Shown in pieces: positions 7,517 to 16,733 of a stretch of DNA of 64,000 nt. The notes under the pieces are model-generated. The model was not told where the DNA came from and searched no databases. It worked only from the letters and a program-made list of their open reading frames with translations. The translations under genes and the position numbers were made by a program. Position 1 is the stretch's first letter. Every line of letters starts with the position of its first letter. Origin of the DNA: DASYRM01 sp036004405 (GTDB lineage: Bacteria; Acidobacteriota; Vicinamibacteria; Vicinamibacterales; UBA2999); NCBI GenBank assembly GCA_036004405.1, contig DASYRM010000062.1:1-64000 (forward strand), written 5' to 3'.

Positions 7517-10429
7517 TCAGAAGCTCACGCGTACGCCGAGCTGACCCTGCCGCGGAACGTAGGCGTTGCCCGAAGTGGCCACCGGCAGGCCGAAGTTGGC
7601 GGATGTGATCGTCGTGGTGTAGGCGCCGTAGTTCTTCCGGTTGAACACGTTGAAGAGCTCGGCGAGCAGCTCGATCCGGAACTCGTTTGACAGCGTGACG
7701 GTCTTCGTCACGCGCATGTCGACCTTGTGCAGCGGCAGCCCCTTGAGCCCGTTGCGCGTCCAGGTCGTCCCGGTAGCGATCACGGCCGGACCGTCCCAGC
7801 GCTCGACGACCGCGGCGGGAATGGTGATCGGTGCGCCGATGTTCAGCCGGTTCGTGCCTGGCTTGCTGTAGGGGCGGGTCGAGCTGGTCGGGTTGTAGCG
7901 GGCGCCCGAACCGTAGAAGTAGGAGCCGGACAGCGAAACCTCCCACGGCAGGCGAACGATGCCGTTCGACCGGAACGTGTGACGCTGGAAGCCCGTCGAG
8001 GTCGCCCAGTCGGCGTTGGGGTTGAACGGGTTGTCGGCCTGGTAGCCGAACCCCGTGGTGTTGTCCTTCATCGACAGCGCCAGGGTGTAAGTGGAGCTCG
8101 CCTGGAACATGTTGTTGAAGCGGCGAGTGAACGAGCTGGAGAGGAGACGGCTCTGGGTCTTGCCGTCGCTCGTCAGCCACTGATCGAGGCCGTATGCCGG
8201 GTTCGGGCGGCCGAAGAGCACCGGGTCCTTGACGTAGCCCGTGACCGGGTCGAAGAACAGGTTCACGTCCCGGCTGCGGACCATCGAGCGCTCTTCGAGA
8301 TCGGTGAAGTCCACGTCGAAGCCCATGAGCGAGCCGAGCTGTTTCTGGAAGCCGATCGTGCTTTGCCAGCCGTAGGGATCCACGTAGCCGGGCGAGATGA
8401 TCGTCGTTTCCTGGGGCGGCGCCGGGACCGCGCTCGAGAGATACGCATCCGGCGACACGCCGTTCAACGGGTCGTTGAGGAAGTTGGTGCCGCTTGGCAG
8501 GAACACCGCCGCGACGGCGTTGTTGTAGAACTGCTGGCGGTAGGTGACGTTGGAGACGGGGAAGTTGTAGTAGAGCCCGGTCCCACCGCGGATCACCAGG
8601 CTGTTCGTGCCGCCCACGTTCCACGCGAAGCCTACCCGCGGTCCGAAGTTGTTGGTGTCGCGCACGCCGGGGTGGTAGCCGAAGTCACCCTTGTCACGCC
8701 CGTTGTCGATCGGAATCGCAATGTCCCGCACGCCCGGCGGGTTGAGCCCGTTCCAGTCCAGGTCGTAGCGGATTCCGAGGTTGACGGTCAGGTCGTCGAC
8801 CGGCCGCCAGTTGTCGCCGAACCAGGCCGCGGTCTGCGAGCGCGGCACGTTGACCAGATAGTCCTTGTGGAAGAACACGGAGTACTGCTGCAGGTAGGGC
8901 TGCAGCAGGCTGAGGTCCCATCGCGAGGGGTCGTCCCAGGCATCCTGCGGGAACGCGGCCTCCAGGATCGCGGTCGACGGCTGCCGGTTGAACGTAAAGG
9001 TGCCGCGGCGGTTGAGATCCCACACTTTGGTGTGCCGGTCTTTCAGGTACTCGGCTCCCCACTTCATATCGTGTCGGCCCGCGTGCCAGTTCATTTCGAT
9101 GCGCGCGGGGTACTGCTTCATCCACGAATAGTTGGGAAAGTTCTGCTGCCCGCCGAGCGACAGGTTGGGGAACGAGAACACCGGCACGCCGAACGGCAAG
9201 TTGCGGAATGCCTGCGAGTTCGACGGGATCGGATCGTCGTACCACGAGAACCGCGCGGTGCCGACGTGCACCTGCATGGTGAGGTGGTTCGTCGGCACCC
9301 GCGTCCACGTGCCGTACAGATTGGTGGAGTAGTAGCGCTGGTGCTCCGCCATCGTCGGGTGCGTCGTGCCGCTCGAGATCTGAAACGGGCTGTCGAGCTC
9401 CCAGCGCTGCAGCCGCACGCTGACGTTGTCCTTCGACGACTTCACCAGATCGCCGCGGGCGAGGTAGTTCTTCTGGATGGTGTTCGAGGGCAGGGACCAG
9501 CTCTGGTTCGGCAGCGCGGTGGGGGTGAGCACCGCGGTCGAGGGGTTGCGCTCGTACTCGTACGATCCGAAGTAGTGGAGCCGGTCCTTGACGATGGGCC
9601 CGCCGAGCGTAAAGCCGGTCTGCTGGTCGGAGTAGGGGAGTACCACTTTCCTCACCGGGTCGGCCGCATTGAACTTATCGCTGCGGAAGAACCCGAAGGC
9701 CGAGCCGCGGAGGTCGTTGGTGCCCGAGCGCGAGACGGCCTGCACCTGCACGCCCGTCGACCGGCCCTGGGTGATGTCGTACATGTTGGTGACGATCTGG
9801 AACTCGGCGATCGACTCGCGGCTCATCTTGGGCTGCCCGAATCCCGAGCCGGAAATCCGTTGTGACACCTGCTGGCCATCGAGATTGAGCTGGAACTGAT
9901 CGTCGCTGACCCCCGGCGTGTTGCCGATGTTGTTCGCGGTGATCCCCTTGACCATCAACGACAGCTCCATCCAGTTGCGGCCCTGGAGCGGGAGCTCCGC
10001 CATCTGGCGGCGGTCGATGTTGCCGCTGACCCGCGCCGACGAGAGGTCCACGATCGGCGCCTGGCTGCTGACAGTCACCGTCTCCTGCAGGCTGGCCAGT
10101 TTGAGGGTGACCGGCGGCACGGTGGCGTTGACTCCCACCAGCAGCTCGATGTTGGTGAGTTCGGCGGTGGCAAATCCCTGCAGCTCGATGCGGAGCGTGT
10201 ATTCGCCCGGCGGCAGGTTCTCGAGGCCGAAGCGTCCATCCACACCGGTGACGCCGGCGGTCTGGCGGCCCGTCCTGGTGTCGATGGCGGTCACGGTGGC
10301 ACCTGGCATCACGCCCTTCTGATCGTCGAGGACGGTACCTTGCAGGGTCGCGTTCTGCTGGGCGAAGGCGAAGGACGCCGGCAGCAGGAGCGCGCAAACG
10401 GCCAAGAGAATGGCGAAACGACGTGGCAT
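7517..10429 (-). CDS. TonB-dependent receptor, Oar-like, with carboxypeptidase-regulatory N-domain
   Basis: A 970-residue outer-membrane receptor. ATG 10429 is chosen because it opens a clear signal peptide (MPRRFAILLAVCALLLPASF... ending FAQ); the frame extends upstream without signal features. Residues about 27-110 form a CarboxypepD_reg-like beta-sandwich (ATLQGTVLDDQKGVMPGATV), followed by a plug (about 125-230) and a large beta-barrel ending in GVRVSF, whose terminal Phe is the outer-membrane assembly signal. Oar-like receptors import oligopeptides or oligosaccharides or export proteins. It leads the transcript with the amidase, dipeptidase and acyltransferase and is divergent from a second receptor. 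Confidence 0.92.
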   Translation of the reverse strand: MPRRFAILLAVCALLLPASFAFAQQNATLQGTVLDDQKGVMPGATVTAIDTRTGRQTAGVTGVDGRFGLENLPPGEYTLRIELQGFATAELTNIELLVGVNATVPPVTLKLASLQETVTVSSQAPIVDLSSARVSGNIDRRQMAELPLQGRNWMELSLMVKGITANNIGNTPGVSDDQFQLNLDGQQVSQRISGSGFGQPKMSRESIAEFQIVTNMYDITQGRSTGVQVQAVSRSGTNDLRGSAFGFFRSDKFNAADPVRKVVLPYSDQQTGFTLGGPIVKDRLHYFGSYEYERNPSTAVLTPTALPNQSWSLPSNTIQKNYLARGDLVKSSKDNVSVRLQRWELDSPFQISSGTTHPTMAEHQRYYSTNLYGTWTRVPTNHLTMQVHVGTARFSWYDDPIPSNSQAFRNLPFGVPVFSFPNLSLGGQQNFPNYSWMKQYPARIEMNWHAGRHDMKWGAEYLKDRHTKVWDLNRRGTFTFNRQPSTAILEAAFPQDAWDDPSRWDLSLLQPYLQQYSVFFHKDYLVNVPRSQTAAWFGDNWRPVDDLTVNLGIRYDLDWNGLNPPGVRDIAIPIDNGRDKGDFGYHPGVRDTNNFGPRVGFAWNVGGTNSLVIRGGTGLYYNFPVSNVTYRQQFYNNAVAAVFLPSGTNFLNDPLNGVSPDAYLSSAVPAPPQETTIISPGYVDPYGWQSTIGFQKQLGSLMGFDVDFTDLEERSMVRSRDVNLFFDPVTGYVKDPVLFGRPNPAYGLDQWLTSDGKTQSRLLSSSFTRRFNNMFQASSTYTLALSMKDNTTGFGYQADNPFNPNADWATSTGFQRHTFRSNGIVRLPWEVSLSGSYFYGSGARYNPTSSTRPYSKPGTNRLNIGAPITIPAAVVERWDGPAVIATGTTWTRNGLKGLPLHKVDMRVTKTVTLSNEFRIELLAELFNVFNRKNYGAYTTTITSANFGLPVATSGNAYVPRQGQLGVRVSF

Positions 10430-10910
10430 CGATGCGTCTCCCGGGTTGTCGTCGATGTCGCGGGTGTCCGGCCCGCGGAACGGCCGTACGGTCTCCCGGG
10501 CTAAGAGCAAGCGCGGGGCCACCACACGCGCAACGTGCGGGTGCCGCGTTTGTCGAAGAAACCTCATCGATCGAGAGCGGCGTCGCCTGCTCGTGGCCGA
10601 CGCGTCGATCGGAGAAGTCACAAGATTGCGTGAACGCCGGGTGGGCGCGTACACGCGTGTCGATCCCGGCCCTGTGATCGGGCCAACCGGCGCGCGACGG
10701 GTTGCCAAATACGAAGGGTCGCGCGGTCCGCATGTCCACGAATGTCTCCGGCGCCCGATCCGGCCGGCGCGTCGAGCGCAGAGTCCGTTCCATCTTCAAC
10801 GAATCGTCGTGGGATCGCGGGTCGAGTCCGGCGCGGGTCTTGCTGACATCGCTCCGTCGGTAACCGCGCCGCGTGGCGCATCCTTCGAACGCAGAACGAG
10901 AGGAGATCGC
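10430..10910. other. Divergent intergenic region between two TonB receptors
   Basis: About 480 bp that must hold both receptor promoters. No consensus -35/-10 pair, palindromic operator or riboswitch is obvious to me. Open frames crossing it are extensions of the two receptor frames without their own start signals. The right-hand receptor has a good AGGAG Shine-Dalgarno at 10901-10905. Confidence 0.5.
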
Positions 10911-13900
10911 ATGACTGGAGGCAGCATGCGCGTGTGGCGTGCAGCGGCGCTCGCCCTCGCGCTGGGTCTGGTGGCGCGGCCACTGTCGGCCCAGACGTAT
11001 CAAGGTGGGATGCGGGGCGTGGTCAAGGACGTGCAGGGCATCGTGCCCGGCGTCGAGGTGACCCTGACCAACGAGGGGACCAATTCCGCCCGCTCCGCCG
11101 TCACCAACGAAGTGGGTGAGTACTCGTTCACCGGCGTGCTCCCCGGTCTGTACACCGTGCGGGTCGCGCTTGCGGGCTTCAAGACCGAGGAGCGAAAAGG
11201 ACTTCGCATCGCGACGCAGCAGATCGTCACGATGGATTTCGCGTTGGAAGTGGGCGGCCTGGAAGAACAGATCACCGTACGGGCGGTGGCGCCGGTCGTC
11301 GAGCGATCGACGGCCAGCGTGAGCACAACGCTCTCGGCGGCGCAAATCACCGCCATCCCCCTCTTCGGGCGCAACACCTTCTATACCGCGATTGCGACGC
11401 CCGGCGTTGTCCAGTCCGGCGACCCGCAGTTCGTGCGGTATCAGGATCAGTCCGGCGCCTCGCTGCTGTCCCTCGGCGGCGGTCCGCGCCGAGGCAACGC
11501 CTATCTGATCGAGGGCGTGTCGATTACTGACATGCTCAATCGCGCGTCATGGGTGCCCTCGACGGAAGGCGTCGAGGACATGAAAGTGCAGCTCAAGACC
11601 TACGACGCCGAGATGGGTCGCGCGGCTGGCGGCGTCTTCAACGTCACCGCTCGGTCCGGCGCGAACCAGACGCACGGCAGCGGGTTGTTGATGAACAAGC
11701 CGGGCTGGGGCACGGGCAAGCTGTTCTTTGCCAAGCGTGCCGGCACACCCAACCCGCCACAGTACTACTACTCGTGGGCCGGGTCGTTCGGCGGCCCGAT
11801 CGTCAAGGACAAGACGTTCTTCTGGTTCAGCACCGACGACTACAAGCAGAAGAGCACCCGCAACAACGTGCTCACGTTCCCCACGGCGCTCGAGCGCTCG
11901 GGCGACTTCTCGCAGTCGACCGTCACCATCTACGACCCGTTGACGACGCGGTCCAACCCGAGCGGCACCGGCTTCATCCGCGATCCCTTCCCGGGCAACA
12001 AGATTCCGCTCAACCGGATCAACCCGATTGCGCTCGCGATGATCGGGCAGATGCCGCTGCCGACCTCCGGGCGGTCCTATAACGGGTCGGCCAGTCTCGA
12101 CGACGGGCCTCAAGACCAGGAGACGCTCAAGATCGACCAGCGGTGGAACAACAGGTGGACCACCACGGGCATGTATGCCCACCAGCACACGGCCGAACCG
12201 GGGTCGGCGTTCTGGGGACCGCACGGGACCATTCCCGCCGACCCGTCCGGCACCGTGGGCTACCGCACGATTCACTTCCTGTCGTCGAACCAGGTCATCG
12301 TGCCAAACAACAACACGGCCCTGGCGGTGCGCTACGGCTACTATCACTTTCTTGGCGACGGCACCAACTACGTGGCGGGCTTCGACCCGTCCACGCTCGG
12401 ATTTCCTGCCAGCTATTCGAGCGTGCTGACGCCGGGAGGATTCCCTTCCACCACCATCAACGGCTACAGCAGCATCGGCCACGGCGCCCACAACATCACC
12501 TTGTTCGAGGGGCACACCGCCAACGCCTCGCTCACGAAATTCAAGGGCAAACAGTCGTTCAAGTTCGGAGCGGACTACCGGAGGCTGTCCGGCTACTCGC
12601 AAGCGCCGAACAACGGGAGCTTCACGTTCACACAGGGCTACACCCAGGGGCCCAACCCGAACACCGCCAGCAGCACCGCCGGCGACGCGTTCGCGAGCTT
12701 CCTGCTCGGCTATCCGGCCAGCGGCGACGTCAACGTCGCGACGCCCGGGAAGTACTACACCGACTACTACTCGGCCTTTGCGCAGGACGACTGGCGCGTC
12801 ACCGACAGGCTGACGCTCAACTTCGGACTCCGCTACGAGTACGAGCCGGGCGTCTCGGCGCGGGACAACCGCTTTACCGTAGGCTTCGACCGCGACGCGC
12901 TCTTCCCGGTGCAGGTGCCAGGCATGACGCTCAAGGGTGGCCTGATGTACGCCGGCGTCGACGGTTACCCCTCGCGGCAGCAGCAGCCCCTCAACAACGT
13001 GGCGCCCCGCGGCGGCTTCGCCTACTCGCTGTCGGAGAAGATGGTCGTGCGCGGCGGCTACGGTCTCTACTTCGTGCCACCGATCACCGACATTGCCGAG
13101 GCGACGATCGGGGCCCGCGGCTACTCGGCGTCCACCACGTTCCTGGCGAGCACCGACGGCGGGCTGACGCCGGTGGGCACGCTGGCGAACCCGTTCCCAA
13201 ACGGCGTCACCGAGCCCCAGGGCAACTCGCTCGGCCTTGCGACCGGCGCCGGCAGCGTCATCGATTTCGTGGATCAGAATTCGAAGCCGGGCTACGTGCA
13301 GCAGTACTCCTTCGACTGGCAGCGTGAGCTGCCCGGCGAGATGGCCATTGCCGTCGGCTACATGGGCAGCCGATCCGAGCGGCTACTGATCGGCGGCACG
13401 GTGGACGCGACGGTCAACCTCAACCAGCTCGATCCCCAGTATCAGTCGCTCGGGACGGCGCTGCAACAGACGGTGCCGAACCCCTTCTTCGGTATCGCCG
13501 CGTTCGGCAATCTGAGCCGATCGGCGACCATCACCCGCGGGCAGCTGCTGCGGCCGTTCCCGCAGTTCGACAACATCCTGATGCACCGCTACAACGGGGC
13601 CCGCGCGCGTTATGACGCGCTCATCACCCGCTGGACCAAGCGGATGTCGAACGGCTACGCGCTCGACATCAGCGAGACCTGGGGACGGCTCGAGGACAAC
13701 CAGTTCGGCGAGAGCAACACCTTCTCGAACCGCGCGCTCGGGGCCCTCGACAACTACGACATCGGCCGCGAGTACGGCGTCTCGCTGCTCGACATCGCCC
13801 ATCGCGTGAACGTCAACGCGACCTTCGAGCTGCCGTTCGGCAAGGATCGGAAGTGGCTGCACGGCGGCGTGGCGAACGCGCTCGCGGGTGGATGGACCGT

Positions 13901-14345
13901 CACGGTGGCCGGCCGCTACCAGACCGGATTCCCGCTCAACATCAGCCAGTCGAGCAACAATTCCAACCTGCTGGGCAGCCAACAGCGTCCGAACCTGGTC
14001 GAGGGCGTCGATCCGATGACGAGCGGCAGTCAGGAAGAGCGGGCGGTGAACGGCTGGATCAATCCGGCCGCATTCAGCTTGGCGCCGGCGTTCACGTTCG
14101 GCACCGTCCCACGCACCAATACCGAGTGGCGCGGTCCGGGCCAGCGCACGACCGACCTGGCGATCTCCAAGACCGAGCGGCTGGGCACCAAGAGCCTGTC
14201 GCTGCGGGTGGACGTGCTGAACCTGTTCGACGATCCGCTGTTCATCGGGCCGGTGACGACCTTCGGCACGTCGACCTTCGGCCAGATCACGCAGGTAGGT
14301 GGCTTCGCCCGATCGCTGCAGTTCCAGGTGCGACTGGGCTGGTAG
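10911..14345 (+). CDS. TonB-dependent receptor, Oar-like (second copy)
   Basis: A 1144-residue outer-membrane receptor. ATG 10911 is chosen for its AGGAG five bases upstream; ATG 10926 (MRVWRAAALALALGL) is an alternative. A signal peptide ends around LSAQ, then a CarboxypepD_reg-like domain (GVVKDVQGIVPGVEVTLTN), a plug and a barrel that closes with QFQVRLGW, a C-terminal aromatic assembly signal. It is divergent from the receptor at 7517-10429 and upstream of gamma-glutamyltransferase, which points to uptake of peptide-like substrates. The two receptors are related in architecture but not close copies. Confidence 0.92.
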   Translation: MTGGSMRVWRAAALALALGLVARPLSAQTYQGGMRGVVKDVQGIVPGVEVTLTNEGTNSARSAVTNEVGEYSFTGVLPGLYTVRVALAGFKTEERKGLRIATQQIVTMDFALEVGGLEEQITVRAVAPVVERSTASVSTTLSAAQITAIPLFGRNTFYTAIATPGVVQSGDPQFVRYQDQSGASLLSLGGGPRRGNAYLIEGVSITDMLNRASWVPSTEGVEDMKVQLKTYDAEMGRAAGGVFNVTARSGANQTHGSGLLMNKPGWGTGKLFFAKRAGTPNPPQYYYSWAGSFGGPIVKDKTFFWFSTDDYKQKSTRNNVLTFPTALERSGDFSQSTVTIYDPLTTRSNPSGTGFIRDPFPGNKIPLNRINPIALAMIGQMPLPTSGRSYNGSASLDDGPQDQETLKIDQRWNNRWTTTGMYAHQHTAEPGSAFWGPHGTIPADPSGTVGYRTIHFLSSNQVIVPNNNTALAVRYGYYHFLGDGTNYVAGFDPSTLGFPASYSSVLTPGGFPSTTINGYSSIGHGAHNITLFEGHTANASLTKFKGKQSFKFGADYRRLSGYSQAPNNGSFTFTQGYTQGPNPNTASSTAGDAFASFLLGYPASGDVNVATPGKYYTDYYSAFAQDDWRVTDRLTLNFGLRYEYEPGVSARDNRFTVGFDRDALFPVQVPGMTLKGGLMYAGVDGYPSRQQQPLNNVAPRGGFAYSLSEKMVVRGGYGLYFVPPITDIAEATIGARGYSASTTFLASTDGGLTPVGTLANPFPNGVTEPQGNSLGLATGAGSVIDFVDQNSKPGYVQQYSFDWQRELPGEMAIAVGYMGSRSERLLIGGTVDATVNLNQLDPQYQSLGTALQQTVPNPFFGIAAFGNLSRSATITRGQLLRPFPQFDNILMHRYNGARARYDALITRWTKRMSNGYALDISETWGRLEDNQFGESNTFSNRALGALDNYDIGREYGVSLLDIAHRVNVNATFELPFGKDRKWLHGGVANALAGGWTVTVAGRYQTGFPLNISQSSNNSNLLGSQQRPNLVEGVDPMTSGSQEERAVNGWINPAAFSLAPAFTFGTVPRTNTEWRGPGQRTTDLAISKTERLGTKSLSLRVDVLNLFDDPLFIGPVTTFGTSTFGQITQVGGFARSLQFQVRLGW

Positions 14346-14355
14346 GGGGTCAGTG

Positions 14356-14383
14356 CCCGGGCGCCCACGCGAGGGCGCTCGGG
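14356..14383 (+). terminator. GC-rich hairpin after the second TonB receptor
   Basis: CCCGGGCGCCC (14356-14366) pairs with GGGCGCTCGGG (14373-14383) over 11 positions with one mismatch, loop ACGCGA, starting 10 bp after the receptor stop. There is no U-tract, so it may be a pause or RNA 3'-end stabiliser rather than a classical intrinsic terminator. Confidence 0.5.
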
Positions 14384-14755
14384 CCGGAACCCTCTCGGTC
14401 ATCGGGAGACGCGCGTCCACCTTCAACGTCTTCAGGTCGACCACGACGCCGCCATCGAGAATCAACACCTTCCCCCGTCGCGCCCGCCGCTGAGCTCGCC
14501 GTCGCACCGATGGACGTGCCGCGCACAGAGCCTCGGGCGCCGTCGGCGCCTGGACATCGATGAACTGAGCCGGGCTGTTGTCCACCGTATTTGTGGGATC
14601 GCGTGATCGGCGGTCCGTCGCCGCTCTTCGCGGCGGCCACCGGGTGCACGCGATCCGAGCACGAAACCTCCGGCCCGGCGCGGCCTGGCCGAAGAAGTGT
14701 CGATCGCGTGACGCCGTGATGCGTGGTGGTCCCGGAATTGCTGCTGCCCGCCGCC
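14384..14755. other. Intergenic stretch upstream of gamma-glutamyltransferase
   Basis: About 370 bp without a supported gene. An antisense frame here contains a protein-like run (VLILDGGVVVDLKTLKVDAR, minus strand, near 14410-14470) but has no start, no family match known to me and merges into the shadow of the receptor. No clear promoter was found. Confidence 0.4.
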
Positions 14756-16678
14756 ATGAACCGTTTCAGCATTCGTCTCGCTCTTGTTCTCGCTCTCGCG
14801 ACGTCGCTCGACGTCTTCACCGCGCGCGGCATCGCGCAAGACGCGCCGGAACGGGGTCAGGCCCGCGAAACCAGGCCCGAGGCCCCCGCTCCCATCGTCG
14901 GCGGCATTCGCCCGCCGATTCTCGGCGCATCGGGAGGCGTCTCCGCGGGTCATCCGCTGACGTCTGCCGCTGGGCTCGAGATACTGCTCAAGGGCGGCAA
15001 TGCATTCGATGCCGGCGTCGCCGCCGTGCTCGTCGGCGGCGTCGTCGAACAGGATCTCTTCAGCCTCGGTGGCGAGTCGTTGATCCTCGTTTACCCGGCG
15101 AAAGAAGCGAAGGTGACGTCGGTCGTGGGCCAGGGCTGGGAGCCCAAGGCCGCGACCATCGAGTACTTCAAGCAGAAGGGGCGGACGCTCGAACAGGACG
15201 GCATCCCGCCGTCCGTCGTGCCTGGCGCGCTCGCCGGTGCCCTCACCACGCTCGAGAAGTGGGGCACCATGAGTCTCGAGCAGGTGGCGGCCCGCGCCAT
15301 CTCCTACGCGGAGGACGGCTTCCCGATGCGGCCGCGCACGTTCACCACGATTCAGCGCAACCTCAAGTTCTTCGAATCGTGGCCGGACAACCAGAAGTAC
15401 TGGCTGAAGCCCGATGGTTCGATGTATCAGCCGGGCGAGACGATCAAGCTGCCGACGCTCGCCGATACATTGAAGAAGATGGTGGAGGCCGAGCGGAAGG
15501 TCGCCAAGAAGAAGGGGCGCGCCGCTGGCGTCGCGGCTGCGCGTGATCGCTTCTACAAGGGCGACATCGCGGACCGCATGGTCGCCTTCCTCAAAGCTCA
15601 CGACGCGCCGTACGACAAGAGCGACTTCGCCGAGTTCTACGCCCGGATCGAGGAGCCTGCCTCGACGACCTACCGCGGGTACACCGTCTACAAGCAGGGC
15701 TTCGTCAGCCAGGGGCCTTCGCTGCTGCAGACGCTCAACATCCTCGAGAACTTCGACCTCCACGCGATGGGGCACAACAGCCCCGATTACATCCACACGC
15801 TCATCGAGGCGATGAAGCTCTCGTACGCCGACCGGGATACCTATTACGCCGATCCGGAGTTCGTACAGGTGCCGGGCGAAGGTCTGCTCTCCAAGGCGTA
15901 CGCCAAGGAGCGCGCCAAGTTGATCGACCCGCACCGGTCGTCCACCACGTTCATCGCCGGCGACCCGCTCCCGTTCGACTCCAAGGTGAAGGCGTGGCCG
16001 TTCTGGAAGGCCCAGGCCGAAGCCGATCTCTCGACGGAGCTGACGCCGATGCCGTTGCTGCTCGCCAGCATGGGCATTCCCAAGGACACGACACACATGT
16101 CGGTGATCGACAAAGACGGCAACATGTTTGACACCACGTCCAGCGGCGGCTGGATTTCCGGCTCGGTCATCCTCGGCGACACCGGCATCGGGATGAGCAC
16201 GCGCGGCGAGCAGTTCTGGCTCGACGAGACCCGGGCCAACCAGCTGCGCCCGCGTGCCCGGCCGCGCTACACGCTGACGCCCAGCCTCGTGCTGAAGGAC
16301 GGCAAGCCCTTCATGGCGCTCGGCACGCCGGGTGGAGACAACCAAGAGCAGACGATTCTGCAGGCGTTCCTCGACGTCGTCGAGTTCTGGGACGACTGGT
16401 ATCCGAACCTGCACACGGCCTTCGCCTGGCCGCGCGTGCAGACGGCGCACTTCTACGGTTCAGTGTCACCGCATCGCGCCGGCTTCAACCGCATGAACGT
16501 CGAGGCCCCGATCTCGAAGGACGTGCAGGACCAGCTCAAAGCCCGCGGGCATTCGCTGAGTCAGATCAACCAGTACGGGATGAGCGGCTGCGCGACGGCG
16601 GTGATGATCGATCCCAAGAGCGGCAATCGCTTCGCGGCCGCCGACGCCCGCCGGGATTGTTACGCGATGGCGTACTGA
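14756..16678 (+). CDS. ggt: Gamma-glutamyltransferase (GGT), exported
   Basis: A 640-residue Ntn hydrolase precursor. ATG 14756 opens a signal peptide (MNRFSIRLALVLALATSL). The protein is autocleaved before the nucleophile Thr445 in DTTHMSVIDKDGNM, the start of the small subunit, giving large and small chains; the GYTVYKQG and GGDNQEQ segments are also typical. GGT removes gamma-glutamyl groups from glutathione and related peptides in the periplasm. It is slightly longer than the usual 580 residues. The M20 peptidase is convergent downstream and the M19 dipeptidase lies in the neighbouring block, together forming a peptide breakdown set. Confidence 0.93.
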   Translation: MNRFSIRLALVLALATSLDVFTARGIAQDAPERGQARETRPEAPAPIVGGIRPPILGASGGVSAGHPLTSAAGLEILLKGGNAFDAGVAAVLVGGVVEQDLFSLGGESLILVYPAKEAKVTSVVGQGWEPKAATIEYFKQKGRTLEQDGIPPSVVPGALAGALTTLEKWGTMSLEQVAARAISYAEDGFPMRPRTFTTIQRNLKFFESWPDNQKYWLKPDGSMYQPGETIKLPTLADTLKKMVEAERKVAKKKGRAAGVAAARDRFYKGDIADRMVAFLKAHDAPYDKSDFAEFYARIEEPASTTYRGYTVYKQGFVSQGPSLLQTLNILENFDLHAMGHNSPDYIHTLIEAMKLSYADRDTYYADPEFVQVPGEGLLSKAYAKERAKLIDPHRSSTTFIAGDPLPFDSKVKAWPFWKAQAEADLSTELTPMPLLLASMGIPKDTTHMSVIDKDGNMFDTTSSGGWISGSVILGDTGIGMSTRGEQFWLDETRANQLRPRARPRYTLTPSLVLKDGKPFMALGTPGGDNQEQTILQAFLDVVEFWDDWYPNLHTAFAWPRVQTAHFYGSVSPHRAGFNRMNVEAPISKDVQDQLKARGHSLSQINQYGMSGCATAVMIDPKSGNRFAAADARRDCYAMAY

Positions 16679-16686
16679 GGCTTGCG

Positions 16687-16728
16687 GGCTTAGGGCTTAG
16701 GCAAGAGTATCGGCTTAAGCCCTGAGCC
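16687..16728. terminator. Bidirectional hairpin between ggt and the M20 gene
   Basis: Arms 16687-16699 and 16716-16728 pair at 12 of 13 positions (core GGGCTTA with TAAGCCC) around a 16-nt loop. It lies between the stops of two convergent genes (16678 and 16734), so it can serve both. The left arm is preceded by a tandem GGGCTTA repeat. Confidence 0.65.
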
Positions 16729-16733
16729 TGGAG

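Noticed and set aside
7727..9865. Antisense frame of 712 codons opposite the first TonB receptor
   Set aside because: Same reasoning: composition-driven shadow in GC-rich DNA, no recognisable motif.
14400..14480. Antisense run VLILDGGVVVDLKTLKVDAR as a gene remnant
   Set aside because: Too short, without start or recognised family, and continuous with the receptor's antisense shadow.
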